DNA from: Platanthera guangdongensis
Lineage: Eukaryota > Streptophyta > Magnoliopsida > Asparagales > Orchidaceae
NCBI GenBank assembly: GCA_039583875.1
Contig: CM077165.1
Span: 64,840,757 to 64,904,756, forward strand
DNA: 64,000 nucleotides
Direction of reading: 5' to 3'
Part shown: positions 32,161 to 42,546 of the stretch, in pieces
Layout of the letters: the number at the start of each line of letters is the position of its first letter
Numbering within the stretch: position 1 is the first letter of the stretch
The notes under the pieces: model-generated
What the model saw: only the letters and a program-made list of their open reading frames with translations
Database searches by the model: none
What the model was told of the DNA's origin: nothing
Program-made: the position numbers and the translations under genes

Positions 32161-33120
32161 AGTTTGAGTCTTGTGGATTGTATGTTTGTTTGCTGTAATA
32201 TTTCATTTGATGAGTAAAAGTACTATATGCATTTCATTTTATATATTTTGGCAAGTTATTTTATTATGAAATTATTTCTATTTTGATAGAGAAGTTCAAT
32301 TTAATAAATGACCTTAGAGTGTTTGCTTCCATAGGTCAAGTAGTGACTTGATGCGAGAACCTATGATCATAGAAGCTTTATTCTTGAAGGTCCCTGGCCG
32401 TTGTATCATCTTAGAAGCTAAGGTCGATAATGATACCTTTAAGACTAGCTTGTGCATTGACTGATGACACGTACTTATAGGTCATGATATTGTGATATCA
32501 AGTCCTCACATGGGTACTTGTTATGAACAAGTTGTACTAGATAGACCCAGCATGAGAATACTTAGTGGATTGTTATATGAATGTGTCACATGTATGGCTC
32601 AAGTGGCATTGGTGTTTGTGTTCCTTTGACATGAAGTCACAGCTTTCATCGAGTGAGGAAGAGCGTGCTTTGATGCCATCAAAAGTCCAGTCTCGAGAAA
32701 GTTGGATGATATAGGTGGTTATTGGGTACGTTATGAATCATTTGGGTGTTTGCGTGTGAGGAGAGATGGGATTTGTCCTCCAATATGACAGGAGTTGCAT
32801 CCATGGGCCCCTTGATGGAATGGGACAAAGAAATGCATGTCTATGCTTGGTTGAGTCAATACATGATATTGGGCACACTAATTTCTGAAAGTCCATTCTA
32901 TACCAGGAAACTGGGATTGAACAATTATGAGGGTGATATGGTCTATACCTCTAGTTCTATCTGGATGCAAGGAATGAAGAGACATAATAAAACTATAACA
33001 TTGGTCACAATGACTTATGAGTTTATAAACTTTTACTGTTTGAGGAGAAATGATATTTTTCTAGATGTCGTTCATTATTTGTGAAGCTTTTGTTTGATAC
33101 TTTGAAGATTAAGTGAGAGA
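32161..33120 (+). other. Copia-2 3' untranslated region
   Basis: Noncoding stretch between pol and the 3' LTR. From memory, its wording (for example 'gggatttgtcctccaatatgacagg', 'gggcccctt', 'acaattatgaggg') resembles the 3' flank found in many plant copia copies near 32740-32960. The purine-rich 'aagtgagaga' at 33111-33120 probably is the PPT. I see no gene. Confidence 0.55.
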
Positions 33121-33340
33121 CAGTTGGTGCAACCATAGAGATCTGGAAGTGATCAAGCATGTAGCCTCACTTTCAACTCAGTATGAGCCTATCAGGGTCG
33201 CACATAAGATTTTGGAGAAATTGCGAGATTGGATCTGTATGGTATAGCTCATATTATGAGTTGAAAGAAATGGAAAAGGCTAAAAATATTCTAAGCAAAA
33301 TGCGATGAGTGCATTGAGTTCACTGAACGCAATGGCACGG

Positions 33341-33541
33341 TTCATCGAACTCCATTCGACGAATTTGGCCTTGGCGTAGATTCGTCGAACTCCGTTCGAT
33401 GAATTTGGCCTTAGCATAGTTTCATCGAACTCCGTTTGATGAATTTGGACTTGGAGAAAATTCGTCGAACTCTGTTCGACGAATTTGGCCTTGGCTCAGA
33501 TTTGTCGAACTCCGTTCGACGAATTTGGTCTGTAGCACAGA
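33341..33541. repeat. Five tandem 40-bp units with TTCGTCGAAC dyads
   Basis: Units start at 33341, 33381, 33421, 33461 and 33501 (the last is 41 bp). Each has TTCGTCGAAC, a 3-nt centre and GTTCGACGAA, then 'tttggccttgg'. Differences between units are almost all CG to TG or CA. Confidence 0.93.
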
Positions 33542-33806
33542 TTCACCGAATGCCTCATCTGGCCTTTGGCATTGAGTGTGTTGATTTCACTTAACTCCAT
33601 GGCGCAGAAGGCATTGACTGCATTGACTCCATTCAATGCCTTCGTCGATTCAAGTTTTGATTAAACTGGAGGTTGGCATTGGCTTCGTCGTGTATACTGT
33701 TGATACTTGACGATTTGTCAAGACAAGGGGTTGTCAAGTCGAATTCTAGATTCTAAGTGCTGGGCCTGCAGATAATGGCAGTAGTTGTTTTATTTATCTC
33801 CTGGAG

Positions 33807-33814
33807 TATAAATA
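33807..33814 (+). promoter_or_regulatory. TATA box of the copia-2 LTR
   Basis: TATAAATA lies within 'ctggagtataaataggaag', downstream of the dyad array and upstream of a leader-like region. Confidence 0.65.
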
Positions 33815-34262
33815 GGAAGTTTCAGGGTTTGACAAGTAAGCGATCATTCTTTCTGTCCAAGAACACGAGCAGAACTGTGCGATAAGACTGATAACCATTG
33901 AAATCCGATTTAATCCGTTCCGTATTTGTCGTCGCCGATTCTGATCCCGATCCCGGCAAGTGTGTCCTCTGCCTCTCCTACAATAGATTAAGCAGTCTGT
34001 GGAGATGCCGAGTGTCCTCTCCCGACCTAGAACTTGTGCGAAAAGTTGCTACGTGTTCTCCCGATCGTGTATATTTCCTGTAGAGGCATGGATTAACTTT
34101 CTACGTTCAAGACTCAAGCCGCTGTGTGGTCGGCCGATTATTCTGGAGCATCTAGGTTTAGTATAGACTCAATCTCTCAAAGGTAATTTTATTACAACTT
34201 CCTTTACTTCTTGATTGATGAATATTGTTAGATTCGAACTCATTTGTGTTTTTCTTGTTCTT

Positions 34263-34664
34263 ATTTCTGCAGCATGAACAAGTGTTGTGCCATCCCAAAA
34301 AACCCAATAGTAAGCAAATCATTCTTTTTGGTTTGCTATCTGGTTATATTGTACAAATCTAACACATTATTTTTTGCTTGTAGATTTAGGATCAGGCCAA
34401 TATAGCGCTTACATAGAATGAACACTACATTAGTCTGAAAGATGGATCCTTGGCACTATATGGGGAGCTTGAAGAAATAGAGAGCTCTATTTTTGTCTTG
34501 ATAGAGGAGAGGAATTGAGATATATCTTGCTTTCGGTAGAATGGGTCAAAGCTAAATGCTTTGCTTGAGGAGTCACGAGTGGCGCTTTAGGAAAAAAAAT
34601 CCTTTATGTATAAGACCGTGCAGTTGTTGAGGGATGCACAAGAAGATACTTCCTGTTTGGAGGC
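34263..34664 (+). pseudogene. Gene-like fragment, 5' part, interrupted by the LARD
   Basis: I do not recognise the gene. One frame reads LALYGELEEIESSIFVLI, then SKLNALLEESRVAL, YKTVQLLRDAQEDTSCLEA, broken by three stops. This heptad-rich text suggests a coiled coil, and it continues in frame at 50792 (AEVEQL, RAVELKDVGL) beyond the insertion. A GTAAGC...TTGCTTGTAG segment at about 34311-34383 looks like an intron. Coiled-coil proteins of this style are encoded by some plant transposons as well as by host genes, so its origin is open. Confidence 0.4.
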
Positions 34665-35704
34665 TGAGGCATGTTAAAACTCCATAATTATTACAAGCTC
34701 GAGGAGCCCCAAGCGGTTTTATTTAAGAAAGCGGGTGATTTGGGTTTTATTTAGAAAACGGGGCACGCAAATTTATTAATTTGGATATAAAAAGATGAGA
34801 TCGAGTTTTAACAAAAGGAGGCAAGTGCACCTATGGTGTGTAGTACAGGATATTCCGGTGTGGAATAGCGAGGTCATATTGTTCTCGGGGTCGGGTTGAT
34901 TATTTCTACTCTTCCCTGTATGGGACTATTATTTTACTGATAATTACTTGTCAGGCATTTTATATATAATAAAAAGGCAATAAAAATAAAAGCAATTAAA
35001 AAGGTGGAGCTGATGAAAAGCTTAGCACAACGACATTGAATAGAATTTGAACTAAAATAAACTTTTAATAAAAAAGAGATCCTAAATTTCAAATTAATTA
35101 AGGCGGAGACTTGGCCGTGGAGGTTCCACTAAAATGAGCTCACCTAGCCCAAAGCCATAATAAGAGATGAAAACACGTTTTATTAAATAAATGGACGAGT
35201 TACAAAGACACGAAAATAAAAGCTAAGGAGAGGGGGAGAAAATATCCCTTACATAAACTTGGAATCCATCTAGGCAGCATAACTCCTAAGCAAAATGGCC
35301 CAAAAGGTGGAACAGGATTACAAGCAGAAGCTCTGAATTTATAGAGAAATTTTTCATGGTACTCGCCCCCTGACACGGGCGCGTAGGGGGCGTGTCAGTA
35401 CTGTGCAAATGGCGGCTGGCGAGATTTGACATCAAAGTTGAGTTTGGCTGAAATCGTGGAGGTCACGCCCCTGGTCACGGGCGTGATCTGGGCGTGTCGA
35501 GGAGGTGGAAATGGGCGCGGGTCGCATCAAAAGTCGCCGCGCGGGTCTTGTCGAGCCAAGTGGAGGAGTCTCGCCCTAGGACACGGGCATGACCTGGGTA
35601 TATCGGGTTGGGTCGACGATCGTCGAGCAAATTTCGTCGAGCTTGAGTGTCACGGCCATGGTCACGGGGCGTATCAAATGACACGGGCGTGACCCCGAGC
35701 ATGT
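34665..35704 (-). repeat. Left (3') LTR of the LARD, first segment
   Basis: It aligns with 47861-48340 and then with 49745-50520. About 1.4 kb present in the right LTR (roughly 48345-49745) is missing here at about 35145. It is continued at 44856-45118 after the gypsy-2 insertion. Confidence 0.88.
35700..35704. repeat. Left TSD (catgt) of gypsy-2
   Basis: catgt directly before TGTAACGCCCCG, repeated at 44851-44855. The undisturbed order can be read in the other LARD LTR at about 50505-50530. Confidence 0.92.
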
Positions 35705-38009
35705 TGTAACGCCCCGAAACTCAAAGGAGCAAAAGGGGAATAATTTGGGCCAGTTTGAGTTCTGGCTGCAGGCACACGGCCTGGGACACGGGCGTGTCCC
35801 AGGGCGTGTCAAGCCTGTGTCGACACTAAGGCGTGAAGTCGACACTTTGGTCTCGACATTGTGTCGAGAGTGGGCACACGGCCTGCGACACGGGCGTGTC
35901 GCAGGGCGTGTCGACCCGTGTCGACACTTAGCCGTAAAGTCGACACAGTGCTTTGAAGTTGTGTCGAGACACGGCGCACGGCCTGCGACACGGGCGTGTC
36001 GCAGGGCGTGTCAACCCGTGTCGACACTCGTCCCGCGAAGTCGACACTTTGGTGTCGACAGCGTGTCGAGACATGGCACACGGCCTGCGACACGGGCGTG
36101 TCGCAGGGCGTGTCGACCCGTGTCGACACTTAGCCTCGAAGTGCCGAGACCTTGTACACGGCCTGGAGCCCAGGCGTGTCAAGGTGACACGGGCAAGGAC
36201 ACGGGCGTGACCGAACCCGTGTCAGCGCTCGGGTTGGAAACGGGAGAAAATGATGGGGTACACGGCCAGCTACACGGCCGTGTCAGTTGGAACACGGGCG
36301 TGTCAGATCGAACACGGGCGTGTTCGATGCCCGTGTGAGGTTCCAGGTGATTCGATTTTGACGGCGAATGAGGCACACGGCCCTGGACACGGGCGTGTGC
36401 CAGGCCGTGTTCGACCCAGATTGGGCATTTCAGTCCCGAATCGAAGCCGTTCATTTCTTTGACTGAAGATCCAATGGCTGGGGGTTGTTCCTGAAGGGAT
36501 ATACCCGGGTTTTGACTTAGAAAACCCTCACTTTTTCCACTTGATCTCTCTCCAAACCCTTGGAGAAAGAAAAGCTAAGGCAAGAAGAAGAGGAGCTAGA
36601 TCCGCCATTGGAGGAGCTTCGGAGCTCCGAATCGCAAGCCGACTCCGGATCCACGGAGGCAACGCAAGTGCGGTGATTTCTATCCGATTACATTTCGATG
36701 GCGCCAAAGAGGAACGCAAGGGTAACGATCCTCACTTTTGAGCATGATAGCTCTCTTTCTTAGCATAGGAAGCCCCCCTCTCGCGAGTTTGCGAAGAGTT
36801 GGAGGCGTTCCTTCGGGTAGATATGTAAAGTCCCCGTTGTTTAGCGTCCGTATGCGAGAACGGACATAGGCATTTTGGTTGAAGCCTACCCGGACATGTA
36901 GTTCGGATCGGTGATGTTGCATTGAATAAGGCCGGAGAAGACTCCGTGCTATTTGGTGTTTTCGGGTTTTCTACGCGGTAGATTGCAGCAGGGAGCCTTG
37001 GGGACTAACCCAAAGGTGCACCCGGAAAACTGGGCGGACACGAGGTCTTGCCAACTTGGTGGCTTGGAAGCCAACTTGAACATAACGAGGTTATGTGACT
37101 TGCGGTAGAATGGGACTCGGTGAAAGTTTGACCCGCGCATATGGCTTAAATTGTCGTTTCGATGTGAGCACGGGTTAGATGGAGCCGTACCCGCTTTATG
37201 TCGTCCGGTTAGAGCGACCTAAGGTTACATGGGACTCGCCGTTGGCATAAATGGGGGTCTTCGGTGGTCCATGGCTTAATTTGACGCGACCAATACCATG
37301 AAGACAAATTGCTCATAGGAATTGTCGTCCAAGAGGCGGTGGTGAGTCCGGAATGTTCATGGCTTTATTTGACGTAACATCGACCGGTTCACCGAGAATG
37401 TGCCCTGAGTGCACGGGACGTGTGGCCGTACGAGCCAACGTCTGTGATGAAATGGCTATGATTATATGCATTGCTCGCTTGTGCTAATGAAATGCAGGGA
37501 AGGAGCATCGCCGCCCCGAGTTGGGGGCGGGATCGTTATAATTTGGTCAGCATTGCTGACCGTTGCTTTGTTCGCCACCGTGCGGTGGTTTGTTTGCTTG
37601 CAGGTGCAGCTGGACCAAGCGGTCAATAGCGGGCTAAAGCCCATTTTGCGAAGCTGGCCCTCGAAGGCCCGAATGGAAATGTTTTATGTTTTGTTCATGT
37701 ATGGCCGGCCTGCGTGCCGAGGTTTGGAAATCATGTAAAAGACAAGGGAAACATTTTGTAAGGCCTTAAGGCCGACTTTTGAGTATTTTGTAATAACATT
37801 CCTATTATCTTGCTAGTGGACATTCATGCTTGTGCTGGGTTCATGTTTTGCAACTTTAATAAATTGCTTCCGCTAGAATGCTCTGTGTAGGACGTTGAGA
37901 TTGGTTGGATGGTTTCCATACGTAACCACCCGGTCTGTCTGTGGTATATGGCGTCGGGCCCCGGCCGGACCTACTGCTATATGCTATGCGACGGATAGGG
38001 GGTGTTACA
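35705..38009 (+). repeat. Gypsy-2 5' LTR
   Basis: TGTAACGCCCCG...GGGGGTGTTACA, with perfect TGTAAC/GTTACA termini. The first 720 bp hold the palindromic array; the rest is noncoding. Open frames across the array (for example 35745-36338) are Arg/His/Pro-rich artefacts of the repeat. Confidence 0.95.
35774..36415. repeat. 36-bp palindromic units in the gypsy-2 5' LTR
   Basis: Units at 35774-35809 (arms CCTGGG/CCCAGG) and 35876-35911 (CCTGCG/CGCAGG), with repeats of the latter near 35971 and 36078. Looser forms lie at 36190-36415. Spacers repeat 'cgacccgtgtcgacactt'. Confidence 0.92.
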
Positions 38010-38012
38010 ATT

Positions 38013-38021
38013 TGGTATCAG
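38013..38021 (+). other. Gypsy-2 primer binding site
   Basis: TGGTATCAG starts 3 nt after the LTR end at 38009. It is an initiator-Met type PBS. Confidence 0.88.
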
Positions 38022-38235
38022 ACTACTGGTTTTGGTCGGGCTTAAAGTGAATTCGTGGGCGAATTCTTTTTAAGGGGTGGTGAGCACATTGTGTGCGTCA
38101 TCGTTATAACAGTAAAAAGAACCCATGAATGTCCACTTAGGAATGAAAATACTCGTGTTTGAGAAACCTGCGTGTTCCTATAATTGCTGTTTGCAATGTT
38201 ATTTGGTCGCTTAACGGTGTTTTGTACCACTATAG

Positions 38236-39135
38236 GTGACCGGAAGCGGTGTTGGACAGCCTGAATGTCCGGTTTCTGAGGAGCATAGTGCACCCGGTGA
38301 GGTGTTTGAGCCTCCTCCTTCGTATGAAACCGTTAGAAGGATTGTAGAAGCGGTGTTCGCTGTGACGGGTGCACAGCTAGGAGGAAATGTACAACCCTGC
38401 GCCCCTGCTGTGGCTTCAACGCCGGTGGGCGCGATGCAGCAGATGACCTTTGGTAGACCATTGGGGCAGCAGCTGGTTGTGAACTTAGTGCAGGGAGCGC
38501 ACACGGTTGAGGAATATTTGCAAGCTTTTCTTATGATAAGTCGCTACCCATGCTTTGAGTCGGATAATGAGCAAGCTACAGTCGATAGATTCTATAATGG
38601 CCTACGCGCCGAGTTACGAGTCCTACTGCTAGGACCAAAGTTATTGGGGTTCCGAGCCTTGGTGGAATCAGCTAGATCATTGGAGGCAGAGTTGAGGAAG
38701 ACCCTCCCGATGCCAGCGACCATGGTATCGAACTATACAAACCCCATAAGAGCTGCATCCGGCAGAATGCTGGAGAAAGGGGCTATGAAATCGACTAGTA
38801 AAGCTTCTTACACTTGTTATACGTGTGGAAAGAAAGGGCACTTTGCCCGAGACTGTTGGAATGGTGCTCGGAAGGGTAAGAAACCTATGTCAGGAGCAGT
38901 CAGGGATGTCAGTGCAAAGGAAACGGCATTCAAAGTGCCGAACACCTCAAAGTCTGGATATCAAAAATGGTATAAGAAGCATAGGACTTCGGGTCCAGCT
39001 CCTTCTGGTACTTCTGGGTCGACTACGGGTCAGACCCCGGGCTCATGTTACAACTGTGGGGAGCCGGGGCATTATGCTCGTGAGTGCCTAAAGCCCTGGA
39101 GAAAGCCCGTCGTCGTGGCGACAGGTATGGTTTAA
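38236..39135 (+). pseudogene. gag: Gypsy-2 gag, N-terminal capsid part deleted, two zinc knuckles
   Basis: An open reading of 299 codons, preceded by a stop at 38233-38235 and without an ATG at its left end. The capsid part is short: HTVEEYLQAFLMISRYPCF and RFYNGLRAELRVLL correspond to the C-terminal half of plant gypsy gag, while the N-terminal half is not found. Two CCHC knuckles, CYTCGKKGHFARDC (near 38815) and CYNCGEPGHYARECL (near 39048), are intact. Two knuckles fit chromovirus gag. Read-through to pol is blocked by stops after 39132. Confidence 0.85.
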
Positions 39136-39179
39136 AGATAGTTTTGCCTTAAACACTTGTTATGCATATTAGCTTAGAA

Positions 39180-40040
39180 CTACTAGTGTTAAGCCTTGTT
39201 ATGACTTTCTTTATCTGCGAGAGCACCGTTCGTTTAGGGAGCTTCGCGTTCCTTTATTAGGAATTTTATTGTGCCTTGGAGTACCTCCTTCGATGGAAAG
39301 AGATAAATTGGATGTGTTATAGTCCAATGGTGCTCTTTCGGCGAGGGTAGAATTCATTGCTCTTAGTTTGTGGTTTGGGAATTAGGAGTACGATCTGCAA
39401 GCGTCGTTACTTCCGTTGGTGGGGTTTGACGTTATATTTGGCATGTACTGACTCTCGGAGCAGCAAACCTACATAGACTGCGATAGCAAGGAAGTCAACT
39501 TGGGAGCAAGTCGTGAGACGACCTTTATGAGCTCGAAGAGGTCGAGCAAGGCGATGATGGCCGCTCTTCAGGGGGTGAAGGCGGTTTGTGCTAGTGTAGA
39601 GCTGTTCTGTACACTAGTGGAGGTTGCAAAACCGAAGCCCGCGTTGGATTGTATTTCAGTGGTATCGGAATACCCTGATCTGTTCCCCGCAGATCTTTCT
39701 GGCGCCCCGCCTCAGCGGGAGATAGATTTTAAGAGCGAGCTAGTGCCAGGTGCAAAGCCTGTGTCACGATCTCCGTATCGGCTAACGCCTAAGGTAATGG
39801 CGGAGCTGAAAGCGCAACTGCAAGAGTTGTTGGAGCAAGGGTATGCGCGTCCAAGTCCTTCGCTTTGGAGCGCACCGACCCTCTTTATTAAGAAGAAGGA
39901 TGGAAGGTTGTGGTTGCGTATTAATTATCGGGAAGTCAACAAGTAGACGGAAAAGTGCAAGTACCCAATCCCAAGGATCGATAATCTTTGTGATCAGTTG
40001 GTAGGGTCAACAGCGTACTCTAAATAGATAAGGGAGAGTG
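39180..40040 (+). pseudogene. pol: Gypsy-2 protease remnant and RT fingers
   Basis: No DTG active site is visible. Only the end of protease survives (GFDVIFGMY...QTYIDC, near 39430-39480). RT starts with YPDLFPADLSGAPPQREIDF and continues through YRLTPKVMAELKAQLQELLE and PTLFIKKKDGRLWLRINYRE to a TAG at 39944. After FSK-equivalent YSK (40020) a second TAG follows, and the text jumps to [11 protein letters not shown]. The segment that should hold the first catalytic Asp (the 'DLRSGYHQL' box) is deleted. RT from this copy should be inactive. Confidence 0.87.
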
Positions 40041-40051
40041 ATATCCCTAAG

Positions 40052-40900
40052 ATGACGTTCAGTACAGGACACGTGCGCTACGAGTTTACGGTCATGCCGT
40101 TTGGGCTGACTAATGCGCCGTCAGTATTCATGGATTTTATGAACAGGACGTTCAGGGAGTACTTGGACCGTTTCGTGATCGTCTTCATCGACGATATTTT
40201 GGTGTACTCGCAAAGTGAGGAAGATCACTTCAAGCATCTTCACTTGGTGTTGGAGACGCTAAGGAGAAATCAGTTGTATGCCAAGTTCTCGAAATGTGAG
40301 TTTTGGCTATCTGCAGTAGCGTTCCTCGGGCATATAGTGAGTGGAGAGGGTATTGCTGTGGATCCGGTGAAGATTGTTGCGATACGGGAGTGGCCTGAGC
40401 TTACTACGGTAGCAGAAGTCCGGAGCTTTTTGGGGCTTGCCGGCTATTATAGGCGCTTCGTAGAGAACTTCTCGCGGATAGCGTTACCTCTCACTACTTT
40501 GACGAGGAAGGAGCATAAGTTCGTTTGGACGCCGGAGTGCGCGCGAGCTTTTGAGGAACTGAAGTGTCGGTTGACCACGGCGCCTGTGCTGAGTTCGCCA
40601 TGTGGAACCGAAGGCTATGAGATATATAGCGATGCTTCGGGCAGCGTTTTGGGTTGCGCGCTACTGCAACACGGAAGCGTAATAGCGTATGGACGTGAGT
40701 TTTGCCTCGAAGCTATGGAGGCATAATTCTATACGGTGTGAAAGTGGATCTCTCTACGCCGGTCGCAAGAGCGTGAAGCATCTGGTTGATCAGAAGGATC
40801 CGAATATACGACAGCGTAGATGGATGGAGTTCTTGGGAGACTATACATTCAAGATCCACTACGCGCCTGATAAAGGGAATGCGGTTACGGACGCGCTGAG
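40052..40900 (+). pseudogene. pol: Gypsy-2 RT palm/connection and damaged RNase H
   Basis: The palm has [16 protein letters not shown] and the catalytic [15 protein letters not shown]. Then come [32 protein letters not shown] and [12 protein letters not shown]. RNase H keeps its first Asp ([11 protein letters not shown]) and last Asp (VTDALSRRAP). The region with the catalytic Glu (HDLEL in relatives) is deleted near 40695-40710, a frameshift follows, and the DHKS-type box reads AGRKS. RNase H should be dead. Confidence 0.87.
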
Positions 40901-40919
40901 TCGCCGAGCCCCAGCTCAA

Positions 40920-42146
40920 GCAAATTGGCTATCAGTGCATGATGAGCGGTTGGTGCAGGAGCTGGAGGCGTTGGAGATTGTTTGTGTGGATAGACAATCT
41001 AGTGCTGAAGCAGTGCTGAATTGGACTGAAGTCCAATATGACCTGGCTGATCGGATTCGGCAGGCTTTGGATATGGATGCTCATATGAAGCAGTTCATGA
41101 TAGAGACTCTGGATGGGTCAAATTCCCAATTTGTTGTGGAGGACGGATTGTTGTGGAAAGACAGTCGTTTGTGCGTCCCAAGTGTGGGCAGTTTACGGGC
41201 GGAGTTGTTGTACGAGGCGCACCATACCAAGTACTCGATTCACCCGGGGAGCACGAAGATGTACCGTGATGTTAAGAAACTATTTTGGTGGCCGGGTTTG
41301 AAAAAGGATGTGGCGCTATATGTAGCGAAGTGCCAAACTTGCGCCTTGGTAAAGGCGGAGTGCCAAAAGCCGGGAGGATTTCTTAAGTCCTTGCCTATTC
41401 CGGAGTGGAAATTCGACGACATCTCTATGGACTTTGTGCATGGTTTGCCAAGGTCGCAGAAGGGGAACGACGCCATTTGGGTGGTGGTCGATCGATTAAC
41501 AAAGGTGTCGCATTTTATTCCGCATAGGAAGGATGATCCGGTGGAGAAGCTGGCGAAGCTTTATGTGGATAATATAGTGCGGCTTCATGGTGTGCCCCGC
41601 AGCATCGTGAGTGACCGAGATGGGCGGTTCACGTCCAATGATTGGAGGCTGGTGCAGCAAATGTTGGGAACAAAGCTGAAGTTTAGCACAGCCTTCCATC
41701 CGCAAACGGATGGGCAGACCGAGAGGGTCAATAGAACGATGGAAGACATGCTTCGCATGTGTGTCTTGGACTTCGGAAAGTAGTGGGAGGACCACCTTTA
41801 TTTGGTGGCGTTCGCATACAACAACGGCTACCAAGCAAGTATTCAGATGGCGCCTTTAGAGGCCCTTTATGGTAGACGATGTCGCACGCCGTTGTCTTGG
41901 TTAGAAACGGGCGAGTCGAAGTTGTATAAGCGATCGGAAGTGGAGGATGCTACTTCGTTGGTGAGAACCATTTGGGAGAGGTTGCTTATCGCTCAGGACC
42001 GACAAGCAAAGTACTATAATGCCAAGCACAGGAACGTGGAGTTCGCTGTGGGCGATTATGTATACTTGAAGATCAAGCCGTTCAAGGGTGTCTCGCGGGT
42101 GCGGCGATTGAAAAAAGCTAAGCCCGAGGTACCTTGGACCGTTTGA
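40920..42146 (+). pseudogene. pol: Gypsy-2 integrase with one internal stop
   Basis: The zinc finger is complete: HHTKYSIHPGSTKMYRD...CQTCALVKAE. The core keeps SMDFVHGLP, IVSDRDGRFTS and QTDGQTERVNR, so Asp, Asp and Glu are all present. A TAG at 41781-41783 follows CVLDFGK. The frame resumes as LVAFAYNNGYQASIQMAPLEA, RRCRTPLSW, EFAVGDYVYLKIKPFKG and then shifts near 42120. It is the least damaged enzyme of this element. Confidence 0.9.
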
Positions 42147-42534
42147 GGTTCTGGAACGAATAGGAGAAGCGGCCTATCGGCTGAAGCTTTCAGTGGAGCT
42201 AAGTGGTTTACATGATGTATTTCATATTTCGGTGCTTCGGAAGGCGGTGCAAGAGCCTACGCAAGTGATCGCGGCCAATCTAGTGCCGGTGGATAGTGGG
42301 CTAACGACTAAAGTCAAGCCCGTGCGGATTGAGGACTCGGAGGTCAAGCGGCTACGCAATAAAGAGATCAGGATGGTCAAAGTCCGGTGGGACAATTGCG
42401 GTCGTGAGGAGCTCTCGTGGGAGCGAGAGCAGACGATGCTTGACGAATATCCGGAGTTGTTCCGCTCAGGTACAAGTTTTAGTTTTGTACATGTTTTTTC
42501 CCTTTATGTAATTTCGTGGGCGAAATTCTTTTAA
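42147..42534 (+). pseudogene. pol: Gypsy-2 integrase C terminus with chromodomain-like motif
   Basis: After the frameshift, GLHDVFHISVLRKAVQ is the usual linker motif. It is followed by VKPVRIEDSEVKRLRNKEI, RMVKVRWDNC, ELSWEREQTM and YPELF, the chromodomain-like tail of Tekay/Del chromoviruses. That tail is thought to bind modified histone and guide insertion to heterochromatin, in agreement with the nested setting here. Confidence 0.85.
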
Positions 42535-42546
42535 GAGGGGTAGAGT

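Larger units (their letters stand above)
16628..34262 (+). mobile_element. Copia-2 (+), left-truncated, interrupted by SIRE-1
   Basis: It starts abruptly at the zinc knuckle, next to the minus-strand copia LTR. It runs through protease, integrase and RT to 19186, is split by SIRE-1 (TSD aatca), and resumes at 31508 with the rest of RT and RNase H. A 3' untranslated stretch of about 1 kb and a 3' LTR near 33121 with a dyad array and TATA box follow. The 3' end of the LTR is not resolved. The reading frame is heavily damaged. Confidence 0.8.
33121..34262 (+). repeat. Probable copia-2 3' LTR
   Basis: It begins after the purine run at 'cagttggtgcaacc', where the expected initial TG reads CA. It contains a five-unit 40-bp dyad array and a TATA box (33807-33814), and then a leader-like region. 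The right end is not identified; I place it loosely before the intron-like sequence near 34263. Confidence 0.5.

Noticed and set aside
32746..33084. 112-codon frame after copia-2 pol
   Set aside because: It lies in the copia 3' untranslated region, whose DNA wording recurs in many plant copia copies. No protein domain.
33341..33541. CRISPR-like regular 40-bp repeat
   Set aside because: No variable spacers, no cas genes, and the context is a plant LTR. It is a plain tandem repeat with dyads.
35745..36338. 197-codon Arg/His/Pro-rich frame, repeated at 42587-43180
   Set aside because: It is the translation of the GC-rich palindromic array in the LTR. Similar frames appear on the opposite strand and in every such array.
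37466..37738. 90-codon frame repeated at 44307-44579
   Set aside because: It is inside the noncoding half of both gypsy-2 LTRs. The copies are identical because the element is young, not because of selection.
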